DNA of 64,000 bases from Longimicrobiales bacterium (GTDB lineage: Bacteria > Gemmatimonadota > Gemmatimonadetes > Longimicrobiales > Gaopeijiaceae), in the NCBI GenBank assembly GCA_028284495.1, contig JANQRP010000016.1, positions 160,679 through 224,678 on the forward strand, given 5' to 3'. This document shows positions 8,834-17,668 of this stretch, piece by piece (the stretch's first letter is position 1; every line of letters starts with the position of its first letter). The notes below the pieces were generated by a model, which saw nothing but the letters and a program-made list of their open reading frames with translations, did not search any database and was not told where the DNA came from. The translations under genes and the position numbers were made by a program.

Positions 8834-10255
8834 ATGTCCGCACCCCATATCGCGCTGAACCGCTTCGGACTCGGCGCCCGACCGGGCGAGGCCGCCCGGC
8901 TGGGCGATCCTCGCGGCTGGCTGCTCTCGCAGGTGGAAGGAGGCCCGCCCTCACTTGTGGCTCGTGGCTCCGACCCCGCGGCCTCGGCCGACCTGTTCCG
9001 CAGCTTCCAGGCGGCGCTGCGGTCCGGCGACGAGGCCCGGGTCGCGGAGCTCCGGCGCGAGGTGCAGACTCACGGTCAGGGGGAGATGGCGTCCGTCCTC
9101 ACCACGCGCGTCGTCAGCGACCGTCCGTTCGCCGAGCGCTGGGTCGCGTTCTGGTCGAACCATCTCTGCGTGTCCGCCCTCGACGGCTTCCAGACGGCCT
9201 TCCTGGCCGGCGCCTACGAGCGCGAGGCGATCCGCCCTCACGTCTTCGGGCGATTCGAGGAGATGGTGCTCGCGAGCGCGCGTCACCCCGCCATGCTCCA
9301 GTACCTCGACAACGTTCGTTCCGTCGGGCCGGGCTCCGTCGCCGCCCGACGGCCACGGCGAGGCCGGGGTCCCGCCGCCGATGCGCTGAGAGGGCTGAAC
9401 GAGAACTACGCGCGCGAGCTTCTCGAGCTGCACACGGTCGGAGTGAACGGCGGCTACGAGCAGGAGGACGTCGAGCAGCTCGCCCGGATCCTCACGGGGT
9501 GGGGGGTGGCGGGCGCGGGCCCCGAGCGCGCCGCGACGGCGGGAGCTCGGGCGGAAGAGCTCGGCTTCCGCTTCAACCCGCTGCTGCATGAGCCGGGCCG
9601 GAAGTCGGTGATGGGTCGGACGTACCCGGAGGGCGAAGAGGGCGGCATGGCGGTGATCCGTGATCTCGCGCGGCACCCGTCCACGGCGCGGTTTCTGGCC
9701 GAGAAGCTCGCGACCCACTTCATCGACGACGCGCCGCCCGCCGCCGCGATCGAGACGCTCGAGCGGACGTGGCTCGAGACGGAGGGAGATCTTCGCCGGA
9801 CGGCTCGGACGCTCGTGGAGCTCGACGCGGCGTGGGACGCCGACTACCGGAAGTTCAGGACCCCCCAGGACTGGTTCGTCGCGGTGCTTCGAGCCGTCGA
9901 CGCCGGCGAGGCGGGCGGCAACTTCCCCCAGATCCTTCAGCAGCTCCGGCACCCGCTCTGGGGTCCGCCCTCCCCGAAGGGCTTCGGAGACCTGCGGCGG
10001 GAATGGGCCGACTCGGACGCGCTCATGAACCGGGCGGAGCTGGCGCGCACCCTCGCGCGACGGGCCGGACGGGGACTCCGCTCCGGCCGGGGCGCGGGCA
10101 CCGCACGCGGTGGCGGTCCCGACCTGCGCGCGCTGGCCGCGGTGGTGGCGCTCGACGCCGGCGACCCGCTGGGCGGCATGCTGACCGACGGATCGATTCC
10201 CGTGGACGAGCGGATCGCGCTCGCCTTCGCGGGCCCCGCATTCCAGTGGAGGTGA
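8834..10255 (+). CDS. DUF1800 family protein
   Basis: 473 residues. Family marks include ALNRFGLGARPGE at the start, FWSNHLCVS near residue 110, LNENYARELLELHTVGVNGGY near residue 190, EDVEQLARILTGWG and KLATHFIDDAPP. DUF1800 proteins are nearly always encoded just before a DUF1501 protein, as here, and the pair is thought to act outside the cytoplasm; their biochemical role is not established. AAGGAG lies before the ATG. The next gene's ribosome site (GGAGGT) overlaps this gene's stop. Confidence 0.92.
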   Translation: MSAPHIALNRFGLGARPGEAARLGDPRGWLLSQVEGGPPSLVARGSDPAASADLFRSFQAALRSGDEARVAELRREVQTHGQGEMASVLTTRVVSDRPFAERWVAFWSNHLCVSALDGFQTAFLAGAYEREAIRPHVFGRFEEMVLASARHPAMLQYLDNVRSVGPGSVAARRPRRGRGPAADALRGLNENYARELLELHTVGVNGGYEQEDVEQLARILTGWGVAGAGPERAATAGARAEELGFRFNPLLHEPGRKSVMGRTYPEGEEGGMAVIRDLARHPSTARFLAEKLATHFIDDAPPAAAIETLERTWLETEGDLRRTARTLVELDAAWDADYRKFRTPQDWFVAVLRAVDAGEAGGNFPQILQQLRHPLWGPPSPKGFGDLRREWADSDALMNRAELARTLARRAGRGLRSGRGAGTARGGGPDLRALAAVVALDAGDPLGGMLTDGSIPVDERIALAFAGPAFQWR

Positions 10256-10260
10256 CGACG

Positions 10261-11442
10261 ATGAGCATGGATCGCAGAGAGTTCCTGCACTCCGCAGGCA
10301 TGTGCCTCGGCGGGCTCGCGACCTTCGGCTTCCCCGAAGTGCACTTCGCGAACGTGCGGCAGGACGGACGCCTCGTCTTCGTGCTGCTCAGGGGCGGGTT
10401 CGACGGCCTCGCCGCGGTGGTCCCGACCTTCGATCCGGCATGGCGCGACCTGCGCGGGTCGCTGGCGGCGGACCCCGACGCGCTTCTCGAGCTCGCGGAC
10501 GGGTTCGCGCTCACCCCGGGGCTCGCGCCGCTTCGAGAGTTCTGGGAGCGCGACGAGCTGATGGTGCTCCATGCGATGGCGATCCCGTATCGCACGCGGA
10601 GCCACTTCGACGGGCAGGCGATTCTCGAGACCGGGCTCGACGGGCCGGAGGGCAGTGCCGACGGCTGGCTGAACCGTCTCCTCTCCGTCATGGAGGGGGA
10701 ACGCGCGGGCATCTCGATCGCCGCCGGAATGCCGCGTTCGCTGACCGGGCCGGTGGAGGTGGCGAGCTGGTCGCCGACCGAGCTCGGGGTGGTCGAGGAC
10801 GCCTACCTCGATCGCCTCAGCATCCTGTACCGCTCGGACGAGGCCCTGCAGGGCCGGTTCGAAGCCGCGCTCGGCATGCTCGACGTGGGTGAGGAGATGG
10901 ACGCGATGGGTGGTCAGCCGCGCCGACCGGGTGCCGACGCCGGCTCCCTGTTCCGTGCCGCGGCGCAGCTCATGGCGGCGCCTGGTGGACCGAACGTGGC
11001 CGCGATGGAGTTCAGCGGGTGGGATACGCACGCCAACCAGGGCGTGGTCGGGGGCAACCTCGACCGCCAGCTCGGACGTCTTGCCGAGGGGCTTTCCGCC
11101 TTCCGTGAAGCGATGGCCGAGCAGTGGGCGGGCACGACGGTGGTCGTCATGACCGAGTTCGGACGGACCGCCCGGCCCAACGGGACCGGCGGCACGGATC
11201 ACGGCACCGCGGGAGCCGGCTTCGTGCTCGGCAGCGGGGTCGCGCGTCGGGCGGTTGTCTCCGACTGGCCGGGCCTCGCCGACAATCAGCTCTACGAGAA
11301 CCGTGATCTCGCGCCCACGCTCGACACGCGGGCCGTCCTCAAGGGCGTGCTCGCGGGCACCTTCGACCTGACCGCCGCTCAGGCCGACCGGGTCTTCCCG
11401 GGGTCGGCGGGCGTACGGGGCATGTGGGAACTGATGACGTGA
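10261..11442 (+). CDS. DUF1501 family (sulfatase-like fold) protein
   Basis: 393 residues. It begins MSMDRREFLHSAG, a twin-arginine-like signal followed by a hydrophobic stretch, so export is likely. Family features are FVLLRGGFDGLAAVVP, YRTRSHFDGQAILETG, SGWDTHANQG, VVVMTEFGRTARPNGTGGTDHG and a C-terminal DLAPTLDTRAVLKGVL. The fold resembles alkaline phosphatase/sulfatase proteins, but activity is undefined. It is five bases from the DUF1800 gene and certainly in the same operon. The upstream part of the longer frame overlaps DUF1800 and is rejected. Confidence 0.92.
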   Translation: MSMDRREFLHSAGMCLGGLATFGFPEVHFANVRQDGRLVFVLLRGGFDGLAAVVPTFDPAWRDLRGSLAADPDALLELADGFALTPGLAPLREFWERDELMVLHAMAIPYRTRSHFDGQAILETGLDGPEGSADGWLNRLLSVMEGERAGISIAAGMPRSLTGPVEVASWSPTELGVVEDAYLDRLSILYRSDEALQGRFEAALGMLDVGEEMDAMGGQPRRPGADAGSLFRAAAQLMAAPGGPNVAAMEFSGWDTHANQGVVGGNLDRQLGRLAEGLSAFREAMAEQWAGTTVVVMTEFGRTARPNGTGGTDHGTAGAGFVLGSGVARRAVVSDWPGLADNQLYENRDLAPTLDTRAVLKGVLAGTFDLTAAQADRVFPGSAGVRGMWELMT

Positions 11443-11470
11443 CGCCCGATCGGGACGAGCATACGTTTCA

Positions 11471-11495
11471 GGACGTACAGCTTAGCCGTACGTCC
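11471..11495. promoter_or_regulatory. Inverted repeat GGACGTAC / GTACGTCC
   Basis: Two perfect 8-bp arms separated by nine bases lie between the DUF1501 stop and the following lipoprotein gene. It could be the operon terminator or an operator for the downstream gene. A further CGTAC copy follows at about 11505. Confidence 0.45.
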
Positions 11496-11526
11496 CGCTG
11501 AATCGTACTCGCGTCGAGGAGGTTCG

Positions 11527-11964
11527 ATGCGTCGCGCGCATCCGTCGCAGGCCTTGGCCCTCGCCCTGTTCCTGGGCCTGCTCCTCGGCCTGAACGCCTG
11601 TGTCGCGCAGTCGCTGCCCGGGATGGTGGGCGACCCGCAGACGCCTCCGGGGGAAGCCCCCGACGTCCCCATCACGGGATCGGGCGAGGGCGTCGTGGTC
11701 GAGTACGTCGCCGTCTGCCGAGGGTGCACGGCGCGGTTCAGCACGCCCGACGGCGTGGGAAGCGAGGACGAGATCAACGGCACCTTCAGCCGTCGGGTCC
11801 GCTTCACGAACGCGGCGGCACCCGGTGCCGTCGCCCTGACCGTGGCGCCGGGGGACGACGGTCGCGTCCAGGCGGCGCGGATCCGCATCGACGGTCGCGT
11901 GGTGGCGGAGGAGGGGCCGCTGCCCCTCGGCGAGATCGCCAACCTGTCGGCGGTCGTTCGGTAG
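11527..11964 (+). CDS. Small lipoprotein, hypothetical
   Basis: 145 residues with lipoprotein signal LFLGLLLGLNACVAQ. The mature part has a Pro/Gly linker, a VCRGCTARF motif with two cysteines and a beta-rich C-terminus (VALTVAPGDDGRVQAARIRIDGRVVAEE). No family is recognised. GAGGAGG precedes the ATG by four bases. The gene ends 18 bases before the stop of the convergent ankyrin gene. Confidence 0.75.
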   Translation: MRRAHPSQALALALFLGLLLGLNACVAQSLPGMVGDPQTPPGEAPDVPITGSGEGVVVEYVAVCRGCTARFSTPDGVGSEDEINGTFSRRVRFTNAAAPGAVALTVAPGDDGRVQAARIRIDGRVVAEEGPLPLGEIANLSAVVR

Positions 11965-11982
11965 CGGGGTCCCACAACGACC

Positions 11983-12735
11983 TCAGGGCTCGTCGGTGGG
12001 CTCCTCGGGCAGGTAGTCGCCGACCAGGCTCCATTCCATGCCGTGCCCCCAGCCGGCGCCGTGGTCGCTGGTGTTCCGGAGCTCGTGACGCGGACTGATC
12101 CGGTGTTCGCCGTACTGCAGGAGCGCCAGGACCCTGCCCGGGCGCAGGTGCTCGCTCGCCCACGTCAGCGGAGAAGCCCCGTGGGCGTCCCGCGCCTCGA
12201 CGTCCGCCCCACGCTGGATCATCATCCGGATCGTGTCCGCGTCGGCGTAGGCGGCGGCGCGATGGAGCGGCGTCTCGCCGCGGGTGCGCACGTCGCGCAT
12301 GAAGGCGCCGGTCTCCTGACCCGGCAAGGTGGCGGCGTTCGGGTCCGCACCCGCCTCGAGCAGTCGCCGCACCACGAAGATCACGGCCGGTCTCCCGGCC
12401 TTCGCGAGCGCGGAATGGAGCGGCGTCTCGCCCGTGCCCGGAACCCTTGAGGTCGGGTCCGCACCCTGCGCCAGGAGGAAGTCCACCATCTTCCAGTGGT
12501 GGAAAAACGCCGCATTCCCGAGCTCCTCGTCGAGGTCGATCGAGGAGAGATCTCCCCCGGCCGCGAGCACCGCCCGCATCGCCGTCACGTCCCCGTAGTA
12601 GACCGCCCAGCGGAGCGGCACGATGGCGCCCCGACCGAGCAGGTCACGCCAGTCGTCACGAGCGAGCAGCCGCACGAACTCGTCCGTGCGGCCGCCCGCG
12701 ATCCGCGCCAGAATGGCGTCGGCCTCCTCGGTCAC
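11983..12735 (-). CDS. Ankyrin-repeat protein
   Basis: 250 residues, no signal peptide. Ankyrin repeats are visible at about residues 38-70, 75-107 (VDFLLAQGADPTSRVPGTG), 108-142 (ETPLHSALAKAGRPAV, LLEAGADPNAA) and 155-195 (GETPLHRAAAYADADTIRMMIQRGADVEARD). These mediate protein-protein contact; the partner is unknown. The GTG start at 12735 is the first available and keeps the N-terminal helices. It lies 13 bases downstream of the SDR gene, so the two may be co-transcribed. Confidence 0.85.
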   Translation of the reverse strand: MTEEADAILARIAGGRTDEFVRLLARDDWRDLLGRGAIVPLRWAVYYGDVTAMRAVLAAGGDLSSIDLDEELGNAAFFHHWKMVDFLLAQGADPTSRVPGTGETPLHSALAKAGRPAVIFVVRRLLEAGADPNAATLPGQETGAFMRDVRTRGETPLHRAAAYADADTIRMMIQRGADVEARDAHGASPLTWASEHLRPGRVLALLQYGEHRISPRHELRNTSDHGAGWGHGMEWSLVGDYLPEEPTDEP

Positions 12736-12748
12736 GACGCCGACGTCC

Positions 12749-13621
12749 TCATGCCCGCGGTCCGTCCCAGTCCGAGATTTCCATCGAAGCGAGCGATGCC
12801 ATGCGGACGGGCTCCTTCACCCGGTTGGCTTCCTCGAGTCCGAAGTCGAGTCCCGCGACGGTGCGGATCGGCCGCTGCCCCTTCGGCGTGTCGATGAGTC
12901 GTTCGAAGATCTCGATGACGACCCCGGGGTCGGTCGGCGCGTCATCCGCCTCGAAGAGATCCCGCACCGTCTGTTCGAACCCGCCGAGGAACTCTCCGAC
13001 GTGCCCGTACGCCTCCATGACCTCCTCGCGCGAACCCGGCTTCACGTTGTCGAAGAAGTGGGTGTCGAAGGGTCCCGGCTGGACGAGGACGACGTCGATT
13101 CCGAGCGGCGCAAGCTCGTACCGCATTCCCTCGCTGAGGCCTTCGAGGCCCCACTTGCTCGCGTGGTAGACACCGAAGCCCGGGAAGGCACCGATGCCCG
13201 CGATCGAGCTGACCTGGATGATCAGGCCGTCCCCCTGGGCGCGCATCATCGGAAGCACCGCGTTCGCGGCGCGCGCGGTGCCGACGATGTTCAGGTCGAG
13301 CTGCGCGAGGATCTCTTCGCCGGTGAAGGACTCGACCGGTCCGCCGTAGCCGTATCCCGCGTTGTTGATGAGCACGTCCACGCCGTCCATCTCCGCGACC
13401 GCGGCGGCCACGCTGGCGTCGGAGGTCACATCCATCTCGTGGACCGAGATCGAGACGCCCTCCGCGCCGGCGAAGTCGCGGATCTCCTGAGCCCGCGGCG
13501 CGTTGCGGCCTTCCATCGCCCGCATCGTGGCGTACACGTGATGGCCCTTCTTCGACAGGGCCTTGGCGGCGTCGAGCCCGAAGCCGCTGCTGCATCCGGT
13601 GATCAGGATCTTCTTCGACAT
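12749..13621 (-). CDS. Short-chain dehydrogenase/reductase
   Basis: 290 residues of a classical SDR. The cofactor motif is TGCSSGFG near residue 8, followed by NNAGYG, catalytic Ser in VSSIAG and YHASK with the Tyr/Lys pair. The C-terminal substrate region resembles SDR oxidoreductases of the 17beta-HSD-like group that end in a helical extension. Substrate is not predictable. The ATG at 13621 has AGGAAG upstream; the longer open frame overlaps the neighbouring gene in another frame and is not used. Confidence 0.9.
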   Translation of the reverse strand: MSKKILITGCSSGFGLDAAKALSKKGHHVYATMRAMEGRNAPRAQEIRDFAGAEGVSISVHEMDVTSDASVAAAVAEMDGVDVLINNAGYGYGGPVESFTGEEILAQLDLNIVGTARAANAVLPMMRAQGDGLIIQVSSIAGIGAFPGFGVYHASKWGLEGLSEGMRYELAPLGIDVVLVQPGPFDTHFFDNVKPGSREEVMEAYGHVGEFLGGFEQTVRDLFEADDAPTDPGVVIEIFERLIDTPKGQRPIRTVAGLDFGLEEANRVKEPVRMASLASMEISDWDGPRA

Positions 13622-13680
13622 GCGCTTCCTGGAGTTTCTGGTGAGGATACCCGAGCGCATAGCGAACCCGTCGGGCGGCG

Positions 13681-14562
13681 TCAGCGTTCCTCGTCCGCAC
13701 CGAACCGGACGAAGGCCATGCGATGCCGCGCCAGCCACGAGGCCAAGTCCTCCGGTGCGTGGCCGATCAGGCGCTCGAATTCCACGGACGGCTCCGCTCC
13801 AGCCCCCTCGCGGGTGAGTCGCGCCAGGTCCACGAGAAGCTCGACGAAGAAGTCGGGCATCCCGAAGCCGCGCACCATCGCCTTGTAGGCGTCCGGGTCG
13901 AGGTTCGCCCACTCGACCGGGTGGCCGGTCGCCGAGGACAGCGCGGCCGCCACATCCGACCCGTTCAGGGACGCGGGTCCGGTGATGTCGTGCGTCCCGG
14001 CGCAGTCCGCGTCTCCCGACACCAGCGCGACCGCACATTTCGCGACATCCGCGGCGGCCACGTACGGCGTGCGTCCGTCGCCGTTCCCGCCGACGAGCCG
14101 ACCCTGCCGAATCGAGTGGGCCGACCCGAGAAGGTTCTCCATGAACGAGTGCGGTCGAAGCACCGCGCTACGGAACGGTCGTGACAGGAAGTCGCGATCG
14201 AGTTCGGTGTGGGTGCGTCCGAGCCCGGTGTCCGACTCCGCGAAGGCCGAGATGACCGAGAGGCGGACGGCGCGCCCGATCCCCGCTCCCTGCACGGCGT
14301 CGTGCGTCGCCCGCCCGATCTCCACCGCCTCGGGGCCGAGCGGTACCATCACGTACGCCGCGTCGGCACCCCGCATCTTCTCCGCCAGATCGGAGTCTCC
14401 GAGCCCTCCCTCGACCAGCTCCGCACCGGCGTTCGAGAGGTCACCGGCCCCGTCCGGGTTCCGGGTCAGCGCCCGCACACGGAGTCCTCGTTCGAGCGCG
14501 AGTCGGCAGACGTGCCGCCCGATCTTGCCGGTGGCGCCCGTCACGAAGAGGAGGTCGCTCAC
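13681..14562 (-). CDS. NmrA-like NAD(P)-binding protein
   Basis: 293 residues of an atypical SDR. FVTGATGKIGRHV is the Rossmann motif, and RALTRNPDGAGDL fixes NADP. HTELDRDFLSRPFRSAVLRPHSFMENLL and YVAAADVAKCAV follow the NmrA/QOR2-type pattern. Members act as quinone reductases or NADP sensors. The GTG start at 14562 overlaps the upstream SnoaL-like gene (GTGA), so these two genes are translationally coupled. Confidence 0.87.
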   Translation of the reverse strand: MSDLLFVTGATGKIGRHVCRLALERGLRVRALTRNPDGAGDLSNAGAELVEGGLGDSDLAEKMRGADAAYVMVPLGPEAVEIGRATHDAVQGAGIGRAVRLSVISAFAESDTGLGRTHTELDRDFLSRPFRSAVLRPHSFMENLLGSAHSIRQGRLVGGNGDGRTPYVAAADVAKCAVALVSGDADCAGTHDITGPASLNGSDVAAALSSATGHPVEWANLDPDAYKAMVRGFGMPDFFVELLVDLARLTREGAGAEPSVEFERLIGHAPEDLASWLARHRMAFVRFGADEER

Positions 14563-15083
14563 GGAGGTCCGTCCGGGTGACGCAGGCAGGCCGGGGGCTG
14601 CTCGCGCGACCAGGCCAGCGACGCGATGCGCCATCCGGCGTCCCCGGAGTACGCCATCGAGAAGATGTCCACGCCGCAGTGCGACCACTCGCCGTTCAGG
14701 TACAGGTCGTACGGGTACCACACGCTCGCGATCGTGCCGGACACCCGGACGTCGGGGTCGAATCCGCGTTCGACGATGTCGCCGGTGGGCGGGTTCTCGA
14801 GCCACGACGTCCGGTCGCGGAAGCCGATCGCGCCCGGCTCGGTCGACACCGTGATGCCGTCGTCCAGGAAGAGGTCGGTGAACGCGACCCAGTCCTCCGC
14901 CGTGATCGCCTCGAGCGCCGCGTCGGCGACGGCGAGAACGGCCAGCTCCTCCGCGTCCAGCGCGACCGGCTGATCGGGCGCGGCTTCGACCGTGCAGCCC
15001 GCGATCGCCGCGAACGCGGCGCCCGCCAGGCCTGCGCGCGCGAACAGGTCCAGCCTGATCGACGTGCGCCCGCGTCCGCTCAT
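14559..15083 (-). CDS. SnoaL-like/NTF2-fold lipoprotein
   Basis: 174 residues. A signal region (LFARAGLAGAAFAAIAGC) ends in a lipobox cysteine. The mature domain (ADAALEAITAEDWVAFTDLFLDDGITVS, then GFRDRTSWL, VWYPYDLYLNGEWSHCGVDIFSM, WRIASLAWS) looks like the NTF2/SnoaL fold used by small hydrolases, isomerases or ligand carriers. No catalytic residues can be assigned. AAGGAG precedes the ATG. It overlaps by four bases both the frame upstream (ATGA) and the NmrA-like gene downstream (GTGA). Confidence 0.82.
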   Translation of the reverse strand: MSGRGRTSIRLDLFARAGLAGAAFAAIAGCTVEAAPDQPVALDAEELAVLAVADAALEAITAEDWVAFTDLFLDDGITVSTEPGAIGFRDRTSWLENPPTGDIVERGFDPDVRVSGTIASVWYPYDLYLNGEWSHCGVDIFSMAYSGDAGWRIASLAWSREQPPACLRHPDGPP

Positions 15084-15320
15084 TCCGGCTCCTTCGTCGC
15101 CGTCATCATGACCGCCTTCACCCCGTATGCCTCTGCCGCATTCTGAGTGGACGCCTTCCGAAACCGGAAACAGGGCACGACGGCGGACTTCACCTTCGCG
15201 AAACCCTCGTCTTCGAGAAGGCGGAACATCTCTCCCTCCAGGAGAGCGCCTCCGATTCTCGTCCTTGAGGACGCCCTCGAGCGAGGCCTGGGTGTCGACG
15301 CTGTCCAGCGTGTCTTCCAT
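15080..15320 (-). pseudogene. Small gene of ~80 codons with an apparent frameshift
   Basis: An ATG at 15320 lies three bases after the amidase stop and opens MEDTLDSVDTQASLEGVLKD, which then runs into Arg/Pro-rich shadow sequence. A different frame from about 15255 reads ALLEGEMFRLLEDEGFAKVK and continues to YGVKAVMMTATKEPE, and ends with an ATGA overlap on the SnoaL-like start. Both halves have protein-like composition and operon-like spacing, so one small gene with a one-base indel near 15240-15260 is the simplest reading. The family is not recognised. A sequencing error would restore an intact gene. Confidence 0.55.
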
Positions 15321-15323
15321 GGG

Positions 15324-15926
15324 TCAGCCACCCCCCGCCGCTTCGACCGCTGCCACCATCGCCCTGCCCAGCACATGGTGATACGCGGGATCGAGCATCC
15401 GCTCGAGGTCCTCCGCGTTCGTCAGGTGCGCGAGCTCCACCATGGTGGTCGGCACCGTCGTCGACTTGAGGAACGGCCAGTCCGGCCGGTCCTCGACGAG
15501 CACCCGGGAGCCGAGGGCTCGGAGCTGATCGGCGAGCGCGTTCGAGAGCGCCGTGGACGGTCCGTTGGTGGCGTCGTGGTAGATTTCGGCTCCCGACACC
15601 GCCGGGTCGTCCGCCCGCATCGCGTGCAGCATGAACAGCGCGATGGCTCCGGCTTCTTCCGCCTGTCCGCGGCGGTCCGCCCATTCGACGCCGACGTCCC
15701 GCGTGCGGGTAAAGTGGACGTCGTAGCCGGCGGCCACGAACTCGGCTCCGACCGCGAACGCGACCCGGAGGATCAGGTCCTTCTCATGGACGTCCCCGAC
15801 CACCACGTTGGGCTGGTCACCCCCGTGGCCGGGGTCGAGGACCACGAGCGGGCGCTCCTGCGCGCCGAGGGGGACGACCGCTCCAAGCAGGGTCGCGGCG
15901 ATGAGAAGGAGACGTGACGCAGCCAT
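15324..15926 (-). CDS. N-acetylmuramoyl-L-alanine amidase (Amidase_3)
   Basis: 200 residues with a Sec signal (LLLIAATLLGAVVPLGAQ), so it is periplasmic. Zinc ligands and the catalytic pattern are visible: LDPGHGG with the first His, HEKDLILRVA with Glu, LFMLHA with the second His, and MVELAHLTN where family members have VE(V/L)xFLSN. The enzyme cleaves the amide between MurNAc and the stem peptide. It has only the catalytic domain, with no SPOR or LysM domain. It probably shares an operon with the small genes downstream. Confidence 0.88.
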   Translation of the reverse strand: MAASRLLLIAATLLGAVVPLGAQERPLVVLDPGHGGDQPNVVVGDVHEKDLILRVAFAVGAEFVAAGYDVHFTRTRDVGVEWADRRGQAEEAGAIALFMLHAMRADDPAVSGAEIYHDATNGPSTALSNALADQLRALGSRVLVEDRPDWPFLKSTTVPTTMVELAHLTNAEDLERMLDPAYHHVLGRAMVAAVEAAGGG

Positions 15927-15998
15927 GACACTCGCGTTCCGGGGGGACGGAACGTCGATAATGCGGTCCGCCGCCGGGCCGCGCGAGCCTCGTGTGCG

Positions 15999-16295
15999 TC
16001 AGTCCCTCGCGGTCCGATTCCAGAGGCGGCCGAGGACGTAGCCGGCCGAGAACAGCGCGACATCCGCGATCGCGTTGCCCACCTTTTCCGGACCCGAAGT
16101 CTCGAACAGCTGCTGCCCGATTTCGCGCCGCTCCAGGTCCTGCTCGACGAACTCCCAGGCGATCGCCGCACCGATCGCCACACGCTCGTCGACCTCCGCC
16201 AGCCCCGCCGCGAGCCCGGTGGCGAAGTGCACGACCGACCAAGGGTCGAACATCGCCCGGTTCTGGTGGGCCTTCTCGGTCGCGACCAGTCGCAT
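15999..16295 (-). CDS. Small membrane-associated hypothetical protein
   Basis: 98 residues. Two hydrophobic stretches (VVHFATGLAAGLA and AIADVALFSAGYVLGRLW) flank an amphipathic acidic centre with EFVEQDLERREIGQQ. No family is recognised, though the Asp-Pro-Trp-x-x-x-His start is typical of small integral proteins predicted in many genomes. The first Met of the frame that fits is at 16295; the ribosome site there is weak. The long frame upstream runs antisense-like through the diguanylate cyclase and is rejected. Confidence 0.62.
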   Translation of the reverse strand: MRLVATEKAHQNRAMFDPWSVVHFATGLAAGLAEVDERVAIGAAIAWEFVEQDLERREIGQQLFETSGPEKVGNAIADVALFSAGYVLGRLWNRTARD

Positions 16296-16354
16296 GGGCC
16301 TTGCCTCGGTGTCAGGGGAAGCAGTGGGGTCGTTTCGACGTCGGATCGGCCGTG

Positions 16355-17668
16355 TCAGCCCACCTGTACCCGGTTCCGGCCGGCCTCCTTCGCCGCATAG
16401 AGCTGCTCGTCCGCGCGGTCCAGCGCCGCGAGCACGGTCTCGCTCTCGCGAATCTCGACGATGCCGATACTCACCGTCACCGACAGACCCGGCTCCAGCG
16501 CCTCCCACGGGTCGTCCTCGAAGCTCTTCCGCAGTCGCTCCGCGACGATCCGCGAACCCTCCCGGTCCGTCTCGGGGAAGGCGACCACGAACTCCTCGCC
16601 CCCGTACCGCGCCACGAGGTCGCTCTCTCGCAGCGCCGCCAGGAGCAGTTCGGAGGCCCGAACGAGCACGCGGTCGCCGGTGGAGTGGGAGAAGTCGTCG
16701 TTGATCGTCTTGAAGTGGTCCAGATCGACCATCGCGAAGGCGACGGGGTGTTCGTAGCGCCGCGCCCGGTCGACCATCGTTCCCGCCAGCTCGTCGAAGG
16801 CGCGGCGGTTGTAGAGGCCGGTGAGTGCGTCGCGTCGGCTCAGCTCGGCCAGCTCGACGGCGCGCGCGCCGAGCTCGTGACGCGAGGCCTCGAGTTCGTC
16901 GTAGGTCGTGGCGAGCTGGGCGCTCATGGCGTTGAAGCGCGCGGCGAGGCGACCGATCTCGTCGTCGGACGTCACGCCCACCGTCTGACGCAACTGTCCC
17001 GACTGCATGGCGGACATCGCGCGATCCAGATCCCGGAGCGGTCGCGCCAGAACGTGCGAGAGGATCAGCGCCCCGGGGAGGGCGATGAGGGCGGTAACGA
17101 GGAGAGCGAGGATCCAGGCCTGTTCCGTCGCCTGGATGATGTCCTCCTCGATCGCGGTCAGGACCGGGCGCCGGACAGGCGCGCCCAGACCGACCTCCTC
17201 CCCGTCGGAGACGAGCGGGATCGCGCTCGCGAGACTGCTCCGGGGTACGCGTTCGCCGACCTCGTACCCGGCCATCGGGACCTCGACGATGCCGTCGAGG
17301 TCGGTGATCACCCACACCGGATCGAGCTCGGCGGGCGGCGGCGGCTCGCCCGGTCGAGGTCCATCGGGAGGACCTCCGCCCGGGCGCGGCCCGCCCGGTC
17401 GGGGCCCCATGACGCGCGGCCCCCGGCGCTGGCCAAGCCGGCTCGCGAACTGGAAGTAGGACTCCGCCTCGCGGGCGGCCTCCCACGACCCGTAGGCCTC
17501 GTAGTACGCGATCGCGTCCGCCGCGAAGCCGGGAAAGGCCCGCTCGGTCACGACCTCGTCGAAGCGGTTCGACTCGAAGACGCGCGACGACAGACCGGCG
17601 ACGGCGATGGTGAAGCAGGCGGTCCCGATGAGTGCGAGGGTCAGCTTCCCCCGGAGCGAGAAGTTCAT
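16355..17668 (-). CDS. Membrane diguanylate cyclase (HAMP-GGDEF)
   Basis: 437 residues. TM1 is at about 8-28 and a periplasmic sensor region contains an unusual Pro/Gly/Arg-rich stretch (about residues 85-113). TM2 follows (ILALLVTALIALPGALILSHVLA), then a HAMP segment, a coiled coil and a C-terminal GGDEF domain. The active site is GGEEF at about residue 354, and the inhibitory I-site RxxD (RESD) lies five residues earlier, so product-inhibited cyclic-di-GMP synthesis is expected. The ATG overlaps the creatininase stop (ATGA), which points to coupled expression. Confidence 0.92.
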   Translation of the reverse strand: MNFSLRGKLTLALIGTACFTIAVAGLSSRVFESNRFDEVVTERAFPGFAADAIAYYEAYGSWEAAREAESYFQFASRLGQRRGPRVMGPRPGGPRPGGGPPDGPRPGEPPPPAELDPVWVITDLDGIVEVPMAGYEVGERVPRSSLASAIPLVSDGEEVGLGAPVRRPVLTAIEEDIIQATEQAWILALLVTALIALPGALILSHVLARPLRDLDRAMSAMQSGQLRQTVGVTSDDEIGRLAARFNAMSAQLATTYDELEASRHELGARAVELAELSRRDALTGLYNRRAFDELAGTMVDRARRYEHPVAFAMVDLDHFKTINDDFSHSTGDRVLVRASELLLAALRESDLVARYGGEEFVVAFPETDREGSRIVAERLRKSFEDDPWEALEPGLSVTVSIGIVEIRESETVLAALDRADEQLYAAKEAGRNRVQVG

